Origin: Komagataeibacter rhaeticus
GTDB taxonomy: Bacteria > Pseudomonadota > Alphaproteobacteria > Acetobacterales > Acetobacteraceae
Assembly: GCF_003207855.1 (NCBI RefSeq)
Contig: NZ_NKTZ01000006.1
Span: forward strand, 1-64,000
DNA: 64,000 bases
Direction: 5' to 3'
Position 1 is the stretch's first letter, and each line of letters starts with the position of its first letter. Positions 44,888 to 54,119 of this stretch are shown in pieces. Under the pieces are notes generated by a model that was not told the DNA's origin, made no database searches, and worked only from the letters and a program-made list of their open reading frames with translations. The translations under genes and the position numbers were made by a program.

Positions 44888-44918
44888 GGTGGCGGATGTT
44901 CCCTTTCGGAACACCACC
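44888..44918 (-). promoter_or_regulatory. Hairpin in the 5' leader of the cold-shock-domain mRNA
   Basis: GGTGG/CCACC and TGTTCC/GGAACA arms form a stem with a 5-base loop and a 4-base bulge, ending 21 bases before the TTG start. It may affect translation with temperature, as leaders of cold-shock mRNAs often do. No U-run follows, so it is not a plain terminator. Structure seen; function inferred. Confidence 0.45.
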
Positions 44919-45245
44919 GAATGAAAGCACGTTTGCGGGATAGAGTCTGGCCTGTCTGGCGTTACCGCGGATGCGGGCGGACCGGATCAGGAAAACATTC
45001 TCTACTCCTGCGGTGACCCTAGCATAAATCGCATCGGCATCAACAACACCAAAGCATATTCCGCATGATGGTTGCCACACGAATTTTCATTCTGAACGGT
45101 TTGTGAGGGGCAGGAATGCAAAAAGATGTAATCACAAAGTTGCAGATAAAATTCAGCAATTCTCCTTGCATTCCATTCTCACTCGCACATTATCGTGGAA
45201 AGACATCGCCCTGTCGTATTTTCTCCTCTGGTAAGAAAACCGTTC
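44919..45245. other. Intergenic leader/promoter region between csp and tetR-family gene
   Basis: There is no supported gene in 327 bases. It must hold the divergent promoters of the cold-shock-domain gene (minus) and the TetR-family gene (plus). The frame at 44856-45080 on the minus strand has no recognisable motif and overlaps the csp start. I see no clear sigma-70 boxes that I would stand behind. Confidence 0.5.
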
Positions 45246-45977
45246 ATGTCCAATACCATCCCCCCCCGGCGCGGTCGGGGCCGACCGCCAAAGACCGCCC
45301 GTGCACCCGAGGGCACGCGCGCCATGCTGGTACGCGCGGGCGTCGGGCTGCTGACAGAAAAGGGATTTTCCTCCACCTGTGTCGATGACGTGCTGAACGC
45401 CACCGGCATATCCAAGGGGTCGTTCTATTACTGCTTCAGCAGCAAGGAAGAGTTCGGTCAGGCGCTGATCGAGTATTATGCCGCCTATTTCAATGAAAAG
45501 CTGGATCTGTGGCTGACCGACCGCACGGAACCGCCGCTGCAGCGCCTGCTCAATTTCATGCATGACGCGAAAGCGGGCATGCAGCGTCACGGCTTCCGCC
45601 GTGGGTGCCTGATCGGCAACCTGAGCCAGGAAATCGACACCCTGCCCGATTCGTTCAACGGCCAGCTACTGGCCATCATGCGCGAATGGGAACAGCGCGT
45701 GGCCACCTGCCTGCTCGATTCATTCGCCCCCCATCCCACCGCCGGGCAGAAGCGGCTGTGCACGGCGCTTGCGCGTTATTTCTGGATCGGATGGGAAGGG
45801 GCGGTGCTGCATGCCCGCATGACGCATGATGCCGCCCCGCTGGAACTGTTCGCCAGCTTCTACCTGGCGCAGACGGCGCAGCAGCTGGGTGTCAGCCTGC
45901 CTGTCGCGGCCCGGCCTAGCCCGCGCGTATCGCCCGCACGGCCCGCGCCCGAGAAAACAGTTCAAGCAGCAAACTGA
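45246..45977 (+). CDS. TetR/AcrR-family transcriptional regulator (AcuR/NemR-like)
   Basis: This 243-residue repressor has an N-terminal AT-hook-like basic stretch (PPRRGRGRPPKTAR) and a TetR helix-turn-helix (GVGLLTEKGFSSTCVDDVL; TGISKGSFYYCFSSKEEF). The C-terminal ligand domain has HGFRRGCLIGNLSQE, where the Cys is typical of the AcuR/NemR-type subgroup that senses electrophiles or acrylate-like compounds. The target is unknown. It is the first gene rightward from a 380-base gap. Its 3' end overlaps the convergent recG 3' end by 62 bases. Confidence 0.9.
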   Translation: MSNTIPPRRGRGRPPKTARAPEGTRAMLVRAGVGLLTEKGFSSTCVDDVLNATGISKGSFYYCFSSKEEFGQALIEYYAAYFNEKLDLWLTDRTEPPLQRLLNFMHDAKAGMQRHGFRRGCLIGNLSQEIDTLPDSFNGQLLAIMREWEQRVATCLLDSFAPHPTAGQKRLCTALARYFWIGWEGAVLHARMTHDAAPLELFASFYLAQTAQQLGVSLPVAARPSPRVSPARPAPEKTVQAAN

Positions 45978-48078
45978 CGGCAGGCTCACGCGCCCGCAGG
46001 GCAGGGGGGCGCTGGTCGGGCGGGGTGTCGACCAGGCGCCTTGCGTCCTGTGCGGCAAGGGTCAGCAGCATGTCCACATGCAGGGGGCTGGCCAGCCGCA
46101 TGTCCGGCAGGCCCGACTGCCGCCGTCCCGCCACGTCGCCACCGCCGCGCAGGCGGAAATCCTCGTCAGCGATCAGGAACCCGTCTTCCGTCTCACGCAA
46201 TAGCGCCAGCCTGCGCCGCGCGGTCTGGCCCAGCGCGCTGTCATGCAGCAGCAGGCAGTAGGATTCCGCCCGCCCGCGCCCCACGCGGCCGCGCAGCTGG
46301 TGCAGCTGGGCCAGGCCGAAACGCTCGGCATGCTCGATGATCATGACCGTGGCGTCGGGTATGTCCACCCCCACCTCGATCACCGTCGTGGCCACAAGGA
46401 TGCGCGTCCGTCCCGCCGCAAAATCGGCAATGGCCTGCTCACGCAGGGCAGTGTCCTGCTGGCCGTGGGCAAGACCCACCGATTCCGCCCCGAAATGCGC
46501 GGCCAGTGCCGCATGGCGGGCTTCGGCGGCGGCGATGTCGGTCGTCTCGCTCTCGCTCACCAGCGGGCAGACCCAGAAGATGCGCGCGCCACGCGCCAGT
46601 GCGCGTTCCATCCCCGCCAGCAGGTCATCCATGGCCGACAGCGCATGCAGCGACGTGCGCACCGGCTTGCGGCCGGCCGGTTTCACATCCAGCCGGCTGA
46701 CCTGCATGTCCCCCCACTGCGTCAGCAGCAGGCTGCGCGGGATGGGGGTGGCGGTCATGACCAGCACATCGGTCTGGGGGCCTTTTTCGCCCAGCATGGC
46801 GCGCTGTTCCACGCCAAAGCGGTGCTGTTCGTCGATCACGGCAAGGGCAAGGTCCTGGAACACCACGCTTTCCTGAAACAGGGCATGCGTGCCGATGACC
46901 AGCCGCGCCGTGCCATCGGCAATGCGGGCCAGTGCTTCCCGCCGGGCCTTGCCTTTCACGCTCCCGCTCAGGAAGGCCACGGGCACGGGTGAGAGTTTTG
47001 TAAACGTCGCCAGATGCTGGCGGGCCAGGATCTCGGTCGGCGCCATGAGCGCGGCCTGATGCCCGGCTTCAACCGCGCCCAGCATGGCCTGCAGGGCAAC
47101 CAGCGTCTTGCCCGCACCGACATCCCCCTGCAGCAGCCGCGTCATCTGGCGCGGCGCGGCCAGATCCGCATCGATTTCCGCAAGGGCGCGGACCTGTGCC
47201 GTGGTCGGTTCATGCCCGAAGCGCGACAGCGCCACCCGGCGCAGGCTGCCATCGCCCGCAACGGCGCGCCCCGGCCGCAGGCGGTTGAGCCTGCGCGCCT
47301 GCGCCATGGCCACCTGCTGGGCCAGCAGGTCATCACAGGCAAGGCGGGCGCGGGCGCGTTCGGATGCGCCGACCAGCGCGTCACCTTCCATCAGTTCGGG
47401 CAGGTCACAGGGGCGGTGAAGCGTGCGCAGCGCGTCCTCGAATCCCGGCCACCTGCGCTGCCTGAGCACGGTGGCATCCTGCCATTCGGGCAGGGGGGGG
47501 AAAATATCGAACGCAGCCCTGACCGCAGAGCGCACCTGACTGGAAAACAGCCCCGCCGTAAGCGGCCAGACCGGATCAAGCAGCGGGATTTCGCCCATGC
47601 GGGCGGCCGGGACAAGATAATCCGGGTGCGCCATGTTCAACCGCTCCCCAAACCGCTCCAGCGTGCCCGATACGCATATGTCCTGACCCGCCTCCAGCCT
47701 GCGCACCAGATGGGGGGAGAAGAACACCAGCTCCGCATCCCCCGTGCCGTCACTGACCAGCACACGCCATGGCCGCCTGCCCCGGCCGCCGCCGGGCGCG
47801 GGGGGCACCACACGGCTGACCGTGACATGCAGCGTGCACACGCGCCCCGTCTCGGCAGTGCGCAGGTTGGGGCGGTAGCGCCGGTCCACCACCGATTCCG
47901 GCAGGTGGAACAGAAGGTCGATCACCCGCGCGCCACCCGCAACCCGCGCCAGTAGCCGGGCGGTGGCGGGCCGCACGCCCTTCAGGCTGTCCACGCCCGC
48001 AAGTAACGGGGCAAGAAGGGGATTGGGGAACGGGGCAGTGGGATCGGACACGCGGCGGTTCATCCTGCGGGGTGGCAT
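45916..48078 (-). CDS. recG: ATP-dependent DNA helicase RecG
   Basis: This 720-residue helicase regresses stalled replication forks and processes Holliday junctions. An N-terminal wedge/OB domain (to about 230) precedes SF2 motifs: Walker A LLQGDVGAGKTLVAL, DEQH box LAVIDEQHRFG, motif III MTATPIPRSL, and motif VI QLRGRVGRGRAESY. The start is 48078 or 48063; both are plausible and neither has a strong ribosome site. The recG/sdhE/mfd neighbourhood is conserved in alphaproteobacteria. The end overlaps the TetR-family gene antisense by 62 bases. Confidence 0.95.
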   Translation of the reverse strand: MPPRRMNRRVSDPTAPFPNPLLAPLLAGVDSLKGVRPATARLLARVAGGARVIDLLFHLPESVVDRRYRPNLRTAETGRVCTLHVTVSRVVPPAPGGGRGRRPWRVLVSDGTGDAELVFFSPHLVRRLEAGQDICVSGTLERFGERLNMAHPDYLVPAARMGEIPLLDPVWPLTAGLFSSQVRSAVRAAFDIFPPLPEWQDATVLRQRRWPGFEDALRTLHRPCDLPELMEGDALVGASERARARLACDDLLAQQVAMAQARRLNRLRPGRAVAGDGSLRRVALSRFGHEPTTAQVRALAEIDADLAAPRQMTRLLQGDVGAGKTLVALQAMLGAVEAGHQAALMAPTEILARQHLATFTKLSPVPVAFLSGSVKGKARREALARIADGTARLVIGTHALFQESVVFQDLALAVIDEQHRFGVEQRAMLGEKGPQTDVLVMTATPIPRSLLLTQWGDMQVSRLDVKPAGRKPVRTSLHALSAMDDLLAGMERALARGARIFWVCPLVSESETTDIAAAEARHAALAAHFGAESVGLAHGQQDTALREQAIADFAAGRTRILVATTVIEVGVDIPDATVMIIEHAERFGLAQLHQLRGRVGRGRAESYCLLLHDSALGQTARRRLALLRETEDGFLIADEDFRLRGGGDVAGRRQSGLPDMRLASPLHVDMLLTLAAQDARRLVDTPPDQRPPALRAREPAVSLLLELFSRARAVRAIRAG

Positions 48079-48168
48079 GCTGGTCTTGCGGGCTGACAGA
48101 TGCCCGCATGAGGGCTATAGGACACCTGCGTTACGGAACAAAACACAACCATACAGGGGTGGAACGCA

Positions 48169-48480
48169 ATGGAAGCCAGAACGCCAGACCTCTCCCGTCT
48201 CGATACACGACGCCGGAAGATCTATTACCGCGCCACGCATCGTGGCACGCATGAGACCGATGTGCTGATTGGCGGCTTTGTCGCCCCCCGGCTGGAAGGC
48301 ATGACCGAAGCCCAGCTGGACGCGCTGGAAGCGGTGATGGACTTGCCGGACGCCGATCTGGCGGACTGGCTGAGCGGCCGCCGCCCCGTGCCGGAGGAAC
48401 TGAACACCCCCATGATGAAGGAAATCATGGCCGACGCCACCGATCCCGCCCGTCTTGCCGCGATCCGGGGCGGAAAATGA
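48169..48480 (+). CDS. sdhE: Succinate dehydrogenase assembly factor SdhE
   Basis: This 103-residue small helical protein helps attach FAD to SdhA. The conserved RGTHETD motif (RGxxE) is near residue 25, then ADLADWLSGRRPVPEE in the C-terminal half. It is divergent from recG by 90 bases, and its stop overlaps the mfd start as ATGA. The role is taken from E. coli SdhE and yeast Sdh5. Confidence 0.93.
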   Translation: MEARTPDLSRLDTRRRKIYYRATHRGTHETDVLIGGFVAPRLEGMTEAQLDALEAVMDLPDADLADWLSGRRPVPEELNTPMMKEIMADATDPARLAAIRGGK

Positions 48481-51400
48481 ACACGACGGCAGGCTTCTCC
48501 CTGGCACCCGACGCGCCCCTGCCCGTATGGGGCGTGCCGGATGGATATGACGCGTTCCTGCTTGCACGAAGGCTGCGCGAGGGGCCTGGCCCCGTGCTGC
48601 ATGTCTGCCGCGATGATGCGGGCCTGGCCCGCGTTGCCGACCAGCTGGCCTTTGTAGCACCCGATGCGGAAATCCTGCGTTTTCCCGGATGGGACTGCCT
48701 GCCGTATGACCGCGTCTCCCCCAATCCCGCCATCGTGGCGGAGCGGGTGGCAACGCTGACCCGACTGCTGGAAAAGGCGGACCGGCCCCGCATCGTGCTG
48801 ACCACGGTGATGGGGCTGGTGCAGCGCGTGGCCCCGCGTGCCGCCTTTGCCGGGCAGTCCATCACGATTACGGCCGGGGAAAGCCTTGATGCCCCGTTCC
48901 TGATGGAACTGCTCATCGCCCATGGCTACAACCGCACCGACACGGTGATGGAACAGGGTGAGTTCGCAACGCGCGGTGGCATATTCGACATTTTCCCCGC
49001 AGGCGAGAGCGAACCCGTACGCCTTGACCTGTTTGGCGACGAGGTGGAGAACATCCGCCGGTTTGATCCCGGCACCCAGCGCTCGACCGCGAAGATCACC
49101 AGCCTGACCATGCGCCCGGTAGCCGATTTCAGTCTCGACCCCGCGGCCATCTCGCGCTTTCGCACCGGCTGGCGCGACCTGTTTGGCCCGGCGGCGGCCA
49201 GTGACCCGCTGTACCAGCATATATCCGATGGCAGGCGCCACGCGGGCATGGAGCACTGGCTACCCCTGTTCCATGAACAGATGGAAACGCTGGTGGATTA
49301 CATGCCCGGTGTCTCCATCTCGCTGGCCAACCAGGCCGAGGAAGTGCTTGCCACGCGGCTGGAAATGATTGCCGACCATTACGATGCCCGCAGGCAGCCC
49401 ACGCGGGAAGGGGAAGTGCCCTACCGCGCCCTGCCGCCGCACCTGATGTATCTTGACCGCAAGGGGTGGGACGCCCTGCTGGTGGGCAAAAAGGCCGTGG
49501 TGTTCATGCCCTTTGCCCAGCCCGATGGCGCGCCGGGCATGGATGCGGGCGGCAGGCCGGGGCAGATGTTCGCCAAAAGCGTGACCGACGGGCGCGAGAA
49601 CGTCTTCCCCATGCTGCATGCGAAGGTGGAGGAATGGGCGCAGACCGGCCGCCGCGCGTATGTGACCGCATGGAGCCGTGGCTCGTGCGAGCGTATTGGC
49701 GTGCTGTTGCGTGAATACCGCCTGCCGGTCCAGGGCTTCGCCACATGGAAAGAGGCGCAGAATCTCAGGCCCGGCACCGTGGGGCTGCTTACGCTGGGGC
49801 TGGAACGTGGCTTTGTCGCTGACAATCTTGCCTTTGTTTCCGAACAGGACCTGCTGGGCGAGCGGATCTCGCGCCCGCCCCGCCGCCGCAAGAAAGCCGA
49901 CCAGTTCATAGCCGAAGCCTCCGAAATTGCGGAAGGCGATCTGGTCGTCCATCAGGATTATGGCATCGGCCGCTATGACGGGCTGGAGACCATCGGCGTG
50001 GGTACCGCACCGCATGACTGCCTGCGCCTGATCTATGATGGCAACGAAAAGCTGTTCCTGCCGGTCGAGAACATCGAGCTGCTCAGCCGCTTCGGCTCGG
50101 ACCAGGCGCATGTGGCGCTGGACAGGCTGGGTGGCGTGTCGTGGCAGTCGCGCAAGGCGAAGATGAAGCAGCGCATCCGCGACATGGCGGGCGAACTGAT
50201 CCGCACCGCCGCCGCCCGTGCCCTGCGTGAAGCGCCCGCGCTGACACCGGAGGACGGGATGTGGGATGAATTCTGCGCCCGCTTCCCCTTTGTCGAGACC
50301 GAGGACCAGTCCCGCGCCATAGCCGACGTGCTGGACGACATGGCATCGGGCAAACCCATGGACCGGCTGGTCTGTGGTGATGTGGGCTTTGGCAAGACGG
50401 AGGTGGCGCTGCGGGCCGCGTTCGTCGCCGCCATGTCGGGCGCGCAGGTGGCGGTTGTGGTGCCGACCACGCTGCTCGCGCGCCAGCATTACCGCACCTT
50501 CTCCGCCCGCTTTGCCGGGTTGCCGGTCAATGTGGCGCAACTGTCACGCATGGTCACGCCAAAGGAGGCGACAGCCGTGCGCAAGGGCCTGGCCGATGGC
50601 ACGGTCAATATCGTGATCGGCACCCATGCCCTGCTGGCCAAGACCGTCAAATTCGCCGACCTTGGCCTGCTGATCGTGGATGAAGAGCAGCATTTTGGCG
50701 TGGCCCACAAGGAAAAGCTGAAGGCGCTGCGCGAGGACGTGCATGTGCTTACCCTTTCCGCAACGCCGCTGCCGCGCACGCTCCAGCTTGCCCTGACCGG
50801 CGTGCGGGAAATGAGCCTGATCGCAACGCCCCCCACCGACCGGCTGGCCGTGCGTACCTTCATCATGCCCTTTGACAGCGTGGTGATCCGCGAGGCGATC
50901 CAGCGCGAACGCTTCCGTGGCGGGCAGGTCTTCTGCGTGGTGCCACGCATCGAGGATCTGGACCGCATGGCCACGCGCCTGAGCGAGATCGTGCCCGATG
51001 CACGGCTGGTGCAGGCCCATGGCCGCCTGACGCCGACCGAACTGGAACGGGTGATGACCGAGTTCAGTGACGGCAAATACGACATCCTGCTGTCCACCAA
51101 CATTGTGGAAAGCGGGCTGGACATGCCGGCGGTCAACACGCTCATCATCCACCGCGCCGACATGTTCGGCCTGGGCCAGCTCTACCAGCTGCGCGGGCGC
51201 GTGGGGCGTGGCAAGCAGCGCGGCTATGCCTACCTGACATGGCCACAGACGCATGTGCTGTCAGCCGCCGCCCAGAAGCGGCTGGAAGTCATGCAGACGC
51301 TGGACACACTGGGGGCGGGCTTCACGCTGGCCTCCCACGACCTTGACCTGCGCGGGGCGGGCAACCTGCTGGGGGATGAACAGTCGGGCCATATCCGTGA

Positions 51401-51959
51401 AGTGGGCATTGAACTGTACCAGCAGATGCTGGAAGACGCCGTGGCCGACCTGCGCACCGAAAAGGGACGGCGCAGGCTGCAGGACCGCGACTGGACCCCC
51501 AACATCATCCTTGGCCTGCCGGTACTCATACCCGACAGCTATGTGACCGACCTGCCGGTGCGCCTTGGGCTGTACCGCCGCATCGCGGGCCTGGCCAATG
51601 ATGCGGAGGTGGAAGCGATGGAGGCCGAACTGGTGGACCGCTTCGGCACGCTACCTGATGAGGTACGCAACCTGCTGGATGTGGTCACACTCAAGCGCAT
51701 GTGCCGCGAGGCAGGGATGGAGCGACTGGAAGCCGGGCCAAAGGGCATGGTCATCCAGTTCCGTGGCAACAGCTTTGCCAACCCGGCGGGACTGGTGGCG
51801 TGGATTGCCCGGCAGAAGGAAGCCAATGTCCGCCTGCGCCCCGACCACAAGCTTGCGGTCATACGTGAAATGACCAATGCCCAGCGCATCACGCAGGCGC
51901 GCAAGGTGCTTGCGGCACTGGTCAGGCTGGCGCAGGAGGGGACGACCGTTCCGGCCTAG
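48477..51959 (+). CDS. mfd: Transcription-repair coupling factor Mfd
   Basis: This 1160-residue translocase removes RNA polymerase stalled at DNA damage and recruits UvrA. The UvrB-like N-terminal domains (FPGWDCLPYDRVSPNPAIV) come first, then the RNA-polymerase interaction domain (GDLVVHQDYGIGRYDGLET). The SF2 motor has Walker A CGDVGFGKTEVALR, DEEQ box IVDEEQHFGV, TLSATPLPRTL and QLRGRVGRGKQRGYAY. The C-terminal TRCF domain completes it. Length is normal. It is translationally coupled to sdhE. Confidence 0.97.
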   Translation: MNTTAGFSLAPDAPLPVWGVPDGYDAFLLARRLREGPGPVLHVCRDDAGLARVADQLAFVAPDAEILRFPGWDCLPYDRVSPNPAIVAERVATLTRLLEKADRPRIVLTTVMGLVQRVAPRAAFAGQSITITAGESLDAPFLMELLIAHGYNRTDTVMEQGEFATRGGIFDIFPAGESEPVRLDLFGDEVENIRRFDPGTQRSTAKITSLTMRPVADFSLDPAAISRFRTGWRDLFGPAAASDPLYQHISDGRRHAGMEHWLPLFHEQMETLVDYMPGVSISLANQAEEVLATRLEMIADHYDARRQPTREGEVPYRALPPHLMYLDRKGWDALLVGKKAVVFMPFAQPDGAPGMDAGGRPGQMFAKSVTDGRENVFPMLHAKVEEWAQTGRRAYVTAWSRGSCERIGVLLREYRLPVQGFATWKEAQNLRPGTVGLLTLGLERGFVADNLAFVSEQDLLGERISRPPRRRKKADQFIAEASEIAEGDLVVHQDYGIGRYDGLETIGVGTAPHDCLRLIYDGNEKLFLPVENIELLSRFGSDQAHVALDRLGGVSWQSRKAKMKQRIRDMAGELIRTAAARALREAPALTPEDGMWDEFCARFPFVETEDQSRAIADVLDDMASGKPMDRLVCGDVGFGKTEVALRAAFVAAMSGAQVAVVVPTTLLARQHYRTFSARFAGLPVNVAQLSRMVTPKEATAVRKGLADGTVNIVIGTHALLAKTVKFADLGLLIVDEEQHFGVAHKEKLKALREDVHVLTLSATPLPRTLQLALTGVREMSLIATPPTDRLAVRTFIMPFDSVVIREAIQRERFRGGQVFCVVPRIEDLDRMATRLSEIVPDARLVQAHGRLTPTELERVMTEFSDGKYDILLSTNIVESGLDMPAVNTLIIHRADMFGLGQLYQLRGRVGRGKQRGYAYLTWPQTHVLSAAAQKRLEVMQTLDTLGAGFTLASHDLDLRGAGNLLGDEQSGHIREVGIELYQQMLEDAVADLRTEKGRRRLQDRDWTPNIILGLPVLIPDSYVTDLPVRLGLYRRIAGLANDAEVEAMEAELVDRFGTLPDEVRNLLDVVTLKRMCREAGMERLEAGPKGMVIQFRGNSFANPAGLVAWIARQKEANVRLRPDHKLAVIREMTNAQRITQARKVLAALVRLAQEGTTVPA

Positions 51960-52015
51960 GCCGGGACCGGTTCGCATACGCAGGATCGAAAGCCCCGAGG
52001 GCGTTATTTCGATTT

Positions 52016-52028
52016 CAGAATGATTCTG
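52016..52028. repeat. 13-base perfect inverted repeat upstream of exported hydrolase
   Basis: CAGAATGATTCTG is an inverted repeat with a one-base centre, 132 bases before the hydrolase start. It could be an operator; no known regulator is matched. Confidence 0.3.
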
Positions 52029-52159
52029 ATGGCCTGCCGCCGCCCGATATCCTATTTCTGTGCCGGGAGCGAACGGCCCCGGCTGGCGCCGCTCCCTTTC
52101 GTTGCATGGCCCGTCGTTCCTGCTGTTCGGAACGGGGCGGAAAAAGGGATGGAGATGCC

Positions 52160-53050
52160 ATGATTCATAAAGGGATACGCCGCCTTGCAGGCGCACTGGC
52201 GCTGGTATCGGGCGTGATGGGCGGCCTGTCCTGCGCCCATGCGGCCGACGGCATGCAGAGCGTGCGCGTACATGGCCAGACGATCCGCTTCATAGAGGCA
52301 GGTCACGGACCCGATCTGGTTCTTGTGCATGGTCTGGGCAGCAATGCGCGGTTTGACTGGGGCAACGTTATTCCCGAACTGGCCCGACATTACCATGTTC
52401 TGGCCATGGACCAACTCGGCTTCGGGCAGTCGGACAAGCCCCTGGTCGCCTATGGCGTGCAGACCTGGGTGGATATGCTTGATGGCTTCCTCAAGGCCCG
52501 CCATGTCACCCATTTCATGCTGGCCGGTGAATCGCTGGGGGGCTGGATCGCAGGGCTTTACACGGTAGAGGCGGAAAACAATCCTGCCATGGCCCGGCCT
52601 GAAAAACTAGTGCTGACCGATGCCGCGGGCCACCAGAGCCTGTTCAGCAAGGGACCACTGCCTTTCAGCCATGCCCTGTCCATTGAGGGCACGCGCACTG
52701 GCCTGGGCGTGCTGTTCCATGATCACGCCCTGATTACCGACGCGATGGTGAAAGACTCCTTCGAGACCCGCCTTGCTGAAGGCAGCCAGTACACGCAGGA
52801 CAGCTTCCTGCGCAATGTCAATGATCCGGCGACTTTCCTTGATGAGCAGATTGCGCGCATCACGGTTCCCACGCTTGTGGTCTGGGGGCACGATGACCAG
52901 ATCATACCCCTTGCCGATGGCCAGGATTTCGCAAACCGGATAAAGGGCGCCAGACTGGTCGTGATCCCCGCATGCGGTCACGGGCCCGCCATAGAACAGC
53001 CGCAGCAGTTCCTGCAGGCAGTCGAGCCTTTCCTGGCCCCGCATGGCTGA
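52160..53050 (+). CDS. Exported alpha/beta-fold hydrolase
   Basis: This 296-residue serine hydrolase has a signal peptide (residues 1-29, AGALALVSGVMGGLS core, ending AHA). The oxyanion loop is VLVHGLGSN, the nucleophile Ser 125 is in AGESLGGW, the acid is in WGHDDQIIP, and the base is in PACGHGPAIE. The full triad suggests an active esterase or related enzyme in the periplasm. Substrate is unknown. The start at 52160 follows a GGGATGGAGATGCC leader with a GGAG ribosome site. Confidence 0.9.
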   Translation: MIHKGIRRLAGALALVSGVMGGLSCAHAADGMQSVRVHGQTIRFIEAGHGPDLVLVHGLGSNARFDWGNVIPELARHYHVLAMDQLGFGQSDKPLVAYGVQTWVDMLDGFLKARHVTHFMLAGESLGGWIAGLYTVEAENNPAMARPEKLVLTDAAGHQSLFSKGPLPFSHALSIEGTRTGLGVLFHDHALITDAMVKDSFETRLAEGSQYTQDSFLRNVNDPATFLDEQIARITVPTLVVWGHDDQIIPLADGQDFANRIKGARLVVIPACGHGPAIEQPQQFLQAVEPFLAPHG

Positions 53051-53098
53051 AAGGGCAGGGCCGCGGGCACTGTTTCCCGCAGGGCGGTGAACGCGGAC

Positions 53099-54031
53099 CT
53101 AATGAATGGGCAGGGGAATGTGGTTGACGGTCATGACCCCGCCCTCCCAGCTTACATCCCATGACGTACCGCCCGATGCCGCCTTGTGCCCGAACAGCTT
53201 GGCCAGCACCAGTGCGGCACTGGCGCGTGTCTGGCCCGCGTTGCGCAGGGTGTCGATCACCGCGTCAAGGTTCTGCACCTGTATGTGCCCGGTGGCGGAA
53301 GAGGCATCGGTATTGCCGGTCAGGTTGGCATCGCCATTGCCCGTGATCTGCATGCTGCCGCGCTGCGCGTTCAGCGCGGAGACATGCAGCGGCACCATGA
53401 CGTTCTGCCCCGGATGGCCGGTAATGGCGGCGGCCAGCGGTACCAGCGCCGAACCGGGGACCGAGGCATTGGCCGTGGCCTGCTGGGGCAGGGCGCTGGC
53501 CAGCAGGATATTGTGGGTGCCGGTTATGCCAATGCCCTGTGTATCCAGCGTCAGCGTGGCGGGCGTAGTGTCGCTTCTGGCACCAACCAGATGCAGGTGC
53601 GCGCGATGGAAGGACAGTTTTGTCTGCCCGCTGGTCAGCAGGCCGTCCTGCCATGTCAGGTCATAGCTGCGCCCCGCGCGCAGGCCCTCCATGATGGGGG
53701 TGGCGGCGGCGGTGAAATACGCCTGCGCGCATCCCTCCGAATGGTGCCCGGTCAGGGTGGCAAGCATGACGAGGGAGGCCACGTCCTCCATATCCCGCAG
53801 GGCCTGGGGGTCAAGGCCCGTGCCCGTGGCCGCGATGTCGGTCGCGTGGAACTTCCGGTCCTCGTCACCCGCAAGCGACAGGTCATAGCCATGTCCGGAC
53901 AGGGAACCGGCCCCATGGGGCTGGCTGGCGGCCATGCTAACATGGCCACAGGTTGCGGGCAGGGCGGTTGCCCGCGCCACCCCGATGCAGGACAGGGCGG
54001 CGATGGCGGTGGTAAGGAGGAATGTCTTCAT
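53099..54031 (-). CDS. Secreted protein of unknown function
   Basis: This 310-residue protein has an N-terminal signal peptide (MKTFLLTTAIAALSCIGVA). The mature part is rich in Thr, Ala, Gly and His with beta-type alternation (SMQITGNGDANLTGNTD). It ends in a helix-strand unit (SAALVLAKLFGHKAASGG; WDVSWEGGVMTVNHIPL) that recalls the C-terminal end of DUF2125-type proteins of alphaproteobacteria. That link is tentative. The start at 54031 is preferred over a GTG at 54040 because it begins the signal peptide. It is convergent with the hydrolase gene. Confidence 0.72.
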   Translation of the reverse strand: MKTFLLTTAIAALSCIGVARATALPATCGHVSMAASQPHGAGSLSGHGYDLSLAGDEDRKFHATDIAATGTGLDPQALRDMEDVASLVMLATLTGHHSEGCAQAYFTAAATPIMEGLRAGRSYDLTWQDGLLTSGQTKLSFHRAHLHLVGARSDTTPATLTLDTQGIGITGTHNILLASALPQQATANASVPGSALVPLAAAITGHPGQNVMVPLHVSALNAQRGSMQITGNGDANLTGNTDASSATGHIQVQNLDAVIDTLRNAGQTRASAALVLAKLFGHKAASGGTSWDVSWEGGVMTVNHIPLPIH

Positions 54032-54119
54032 TTGCGGCACAAGTTGGCGTGATTACAGGCCAGATGCAATGCGATATGATATGGGCGGCCATCACAGTTT
54101 CCTACCGCAGGCATCAATC

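Noticed and set aside
44856-45080. 74-codon minus-strand frame in the cold-shock gene leader
   Set aside because: It begins with a GTG, overlaps the cold-shock gene start and has no motif. It may be leader RNA only.
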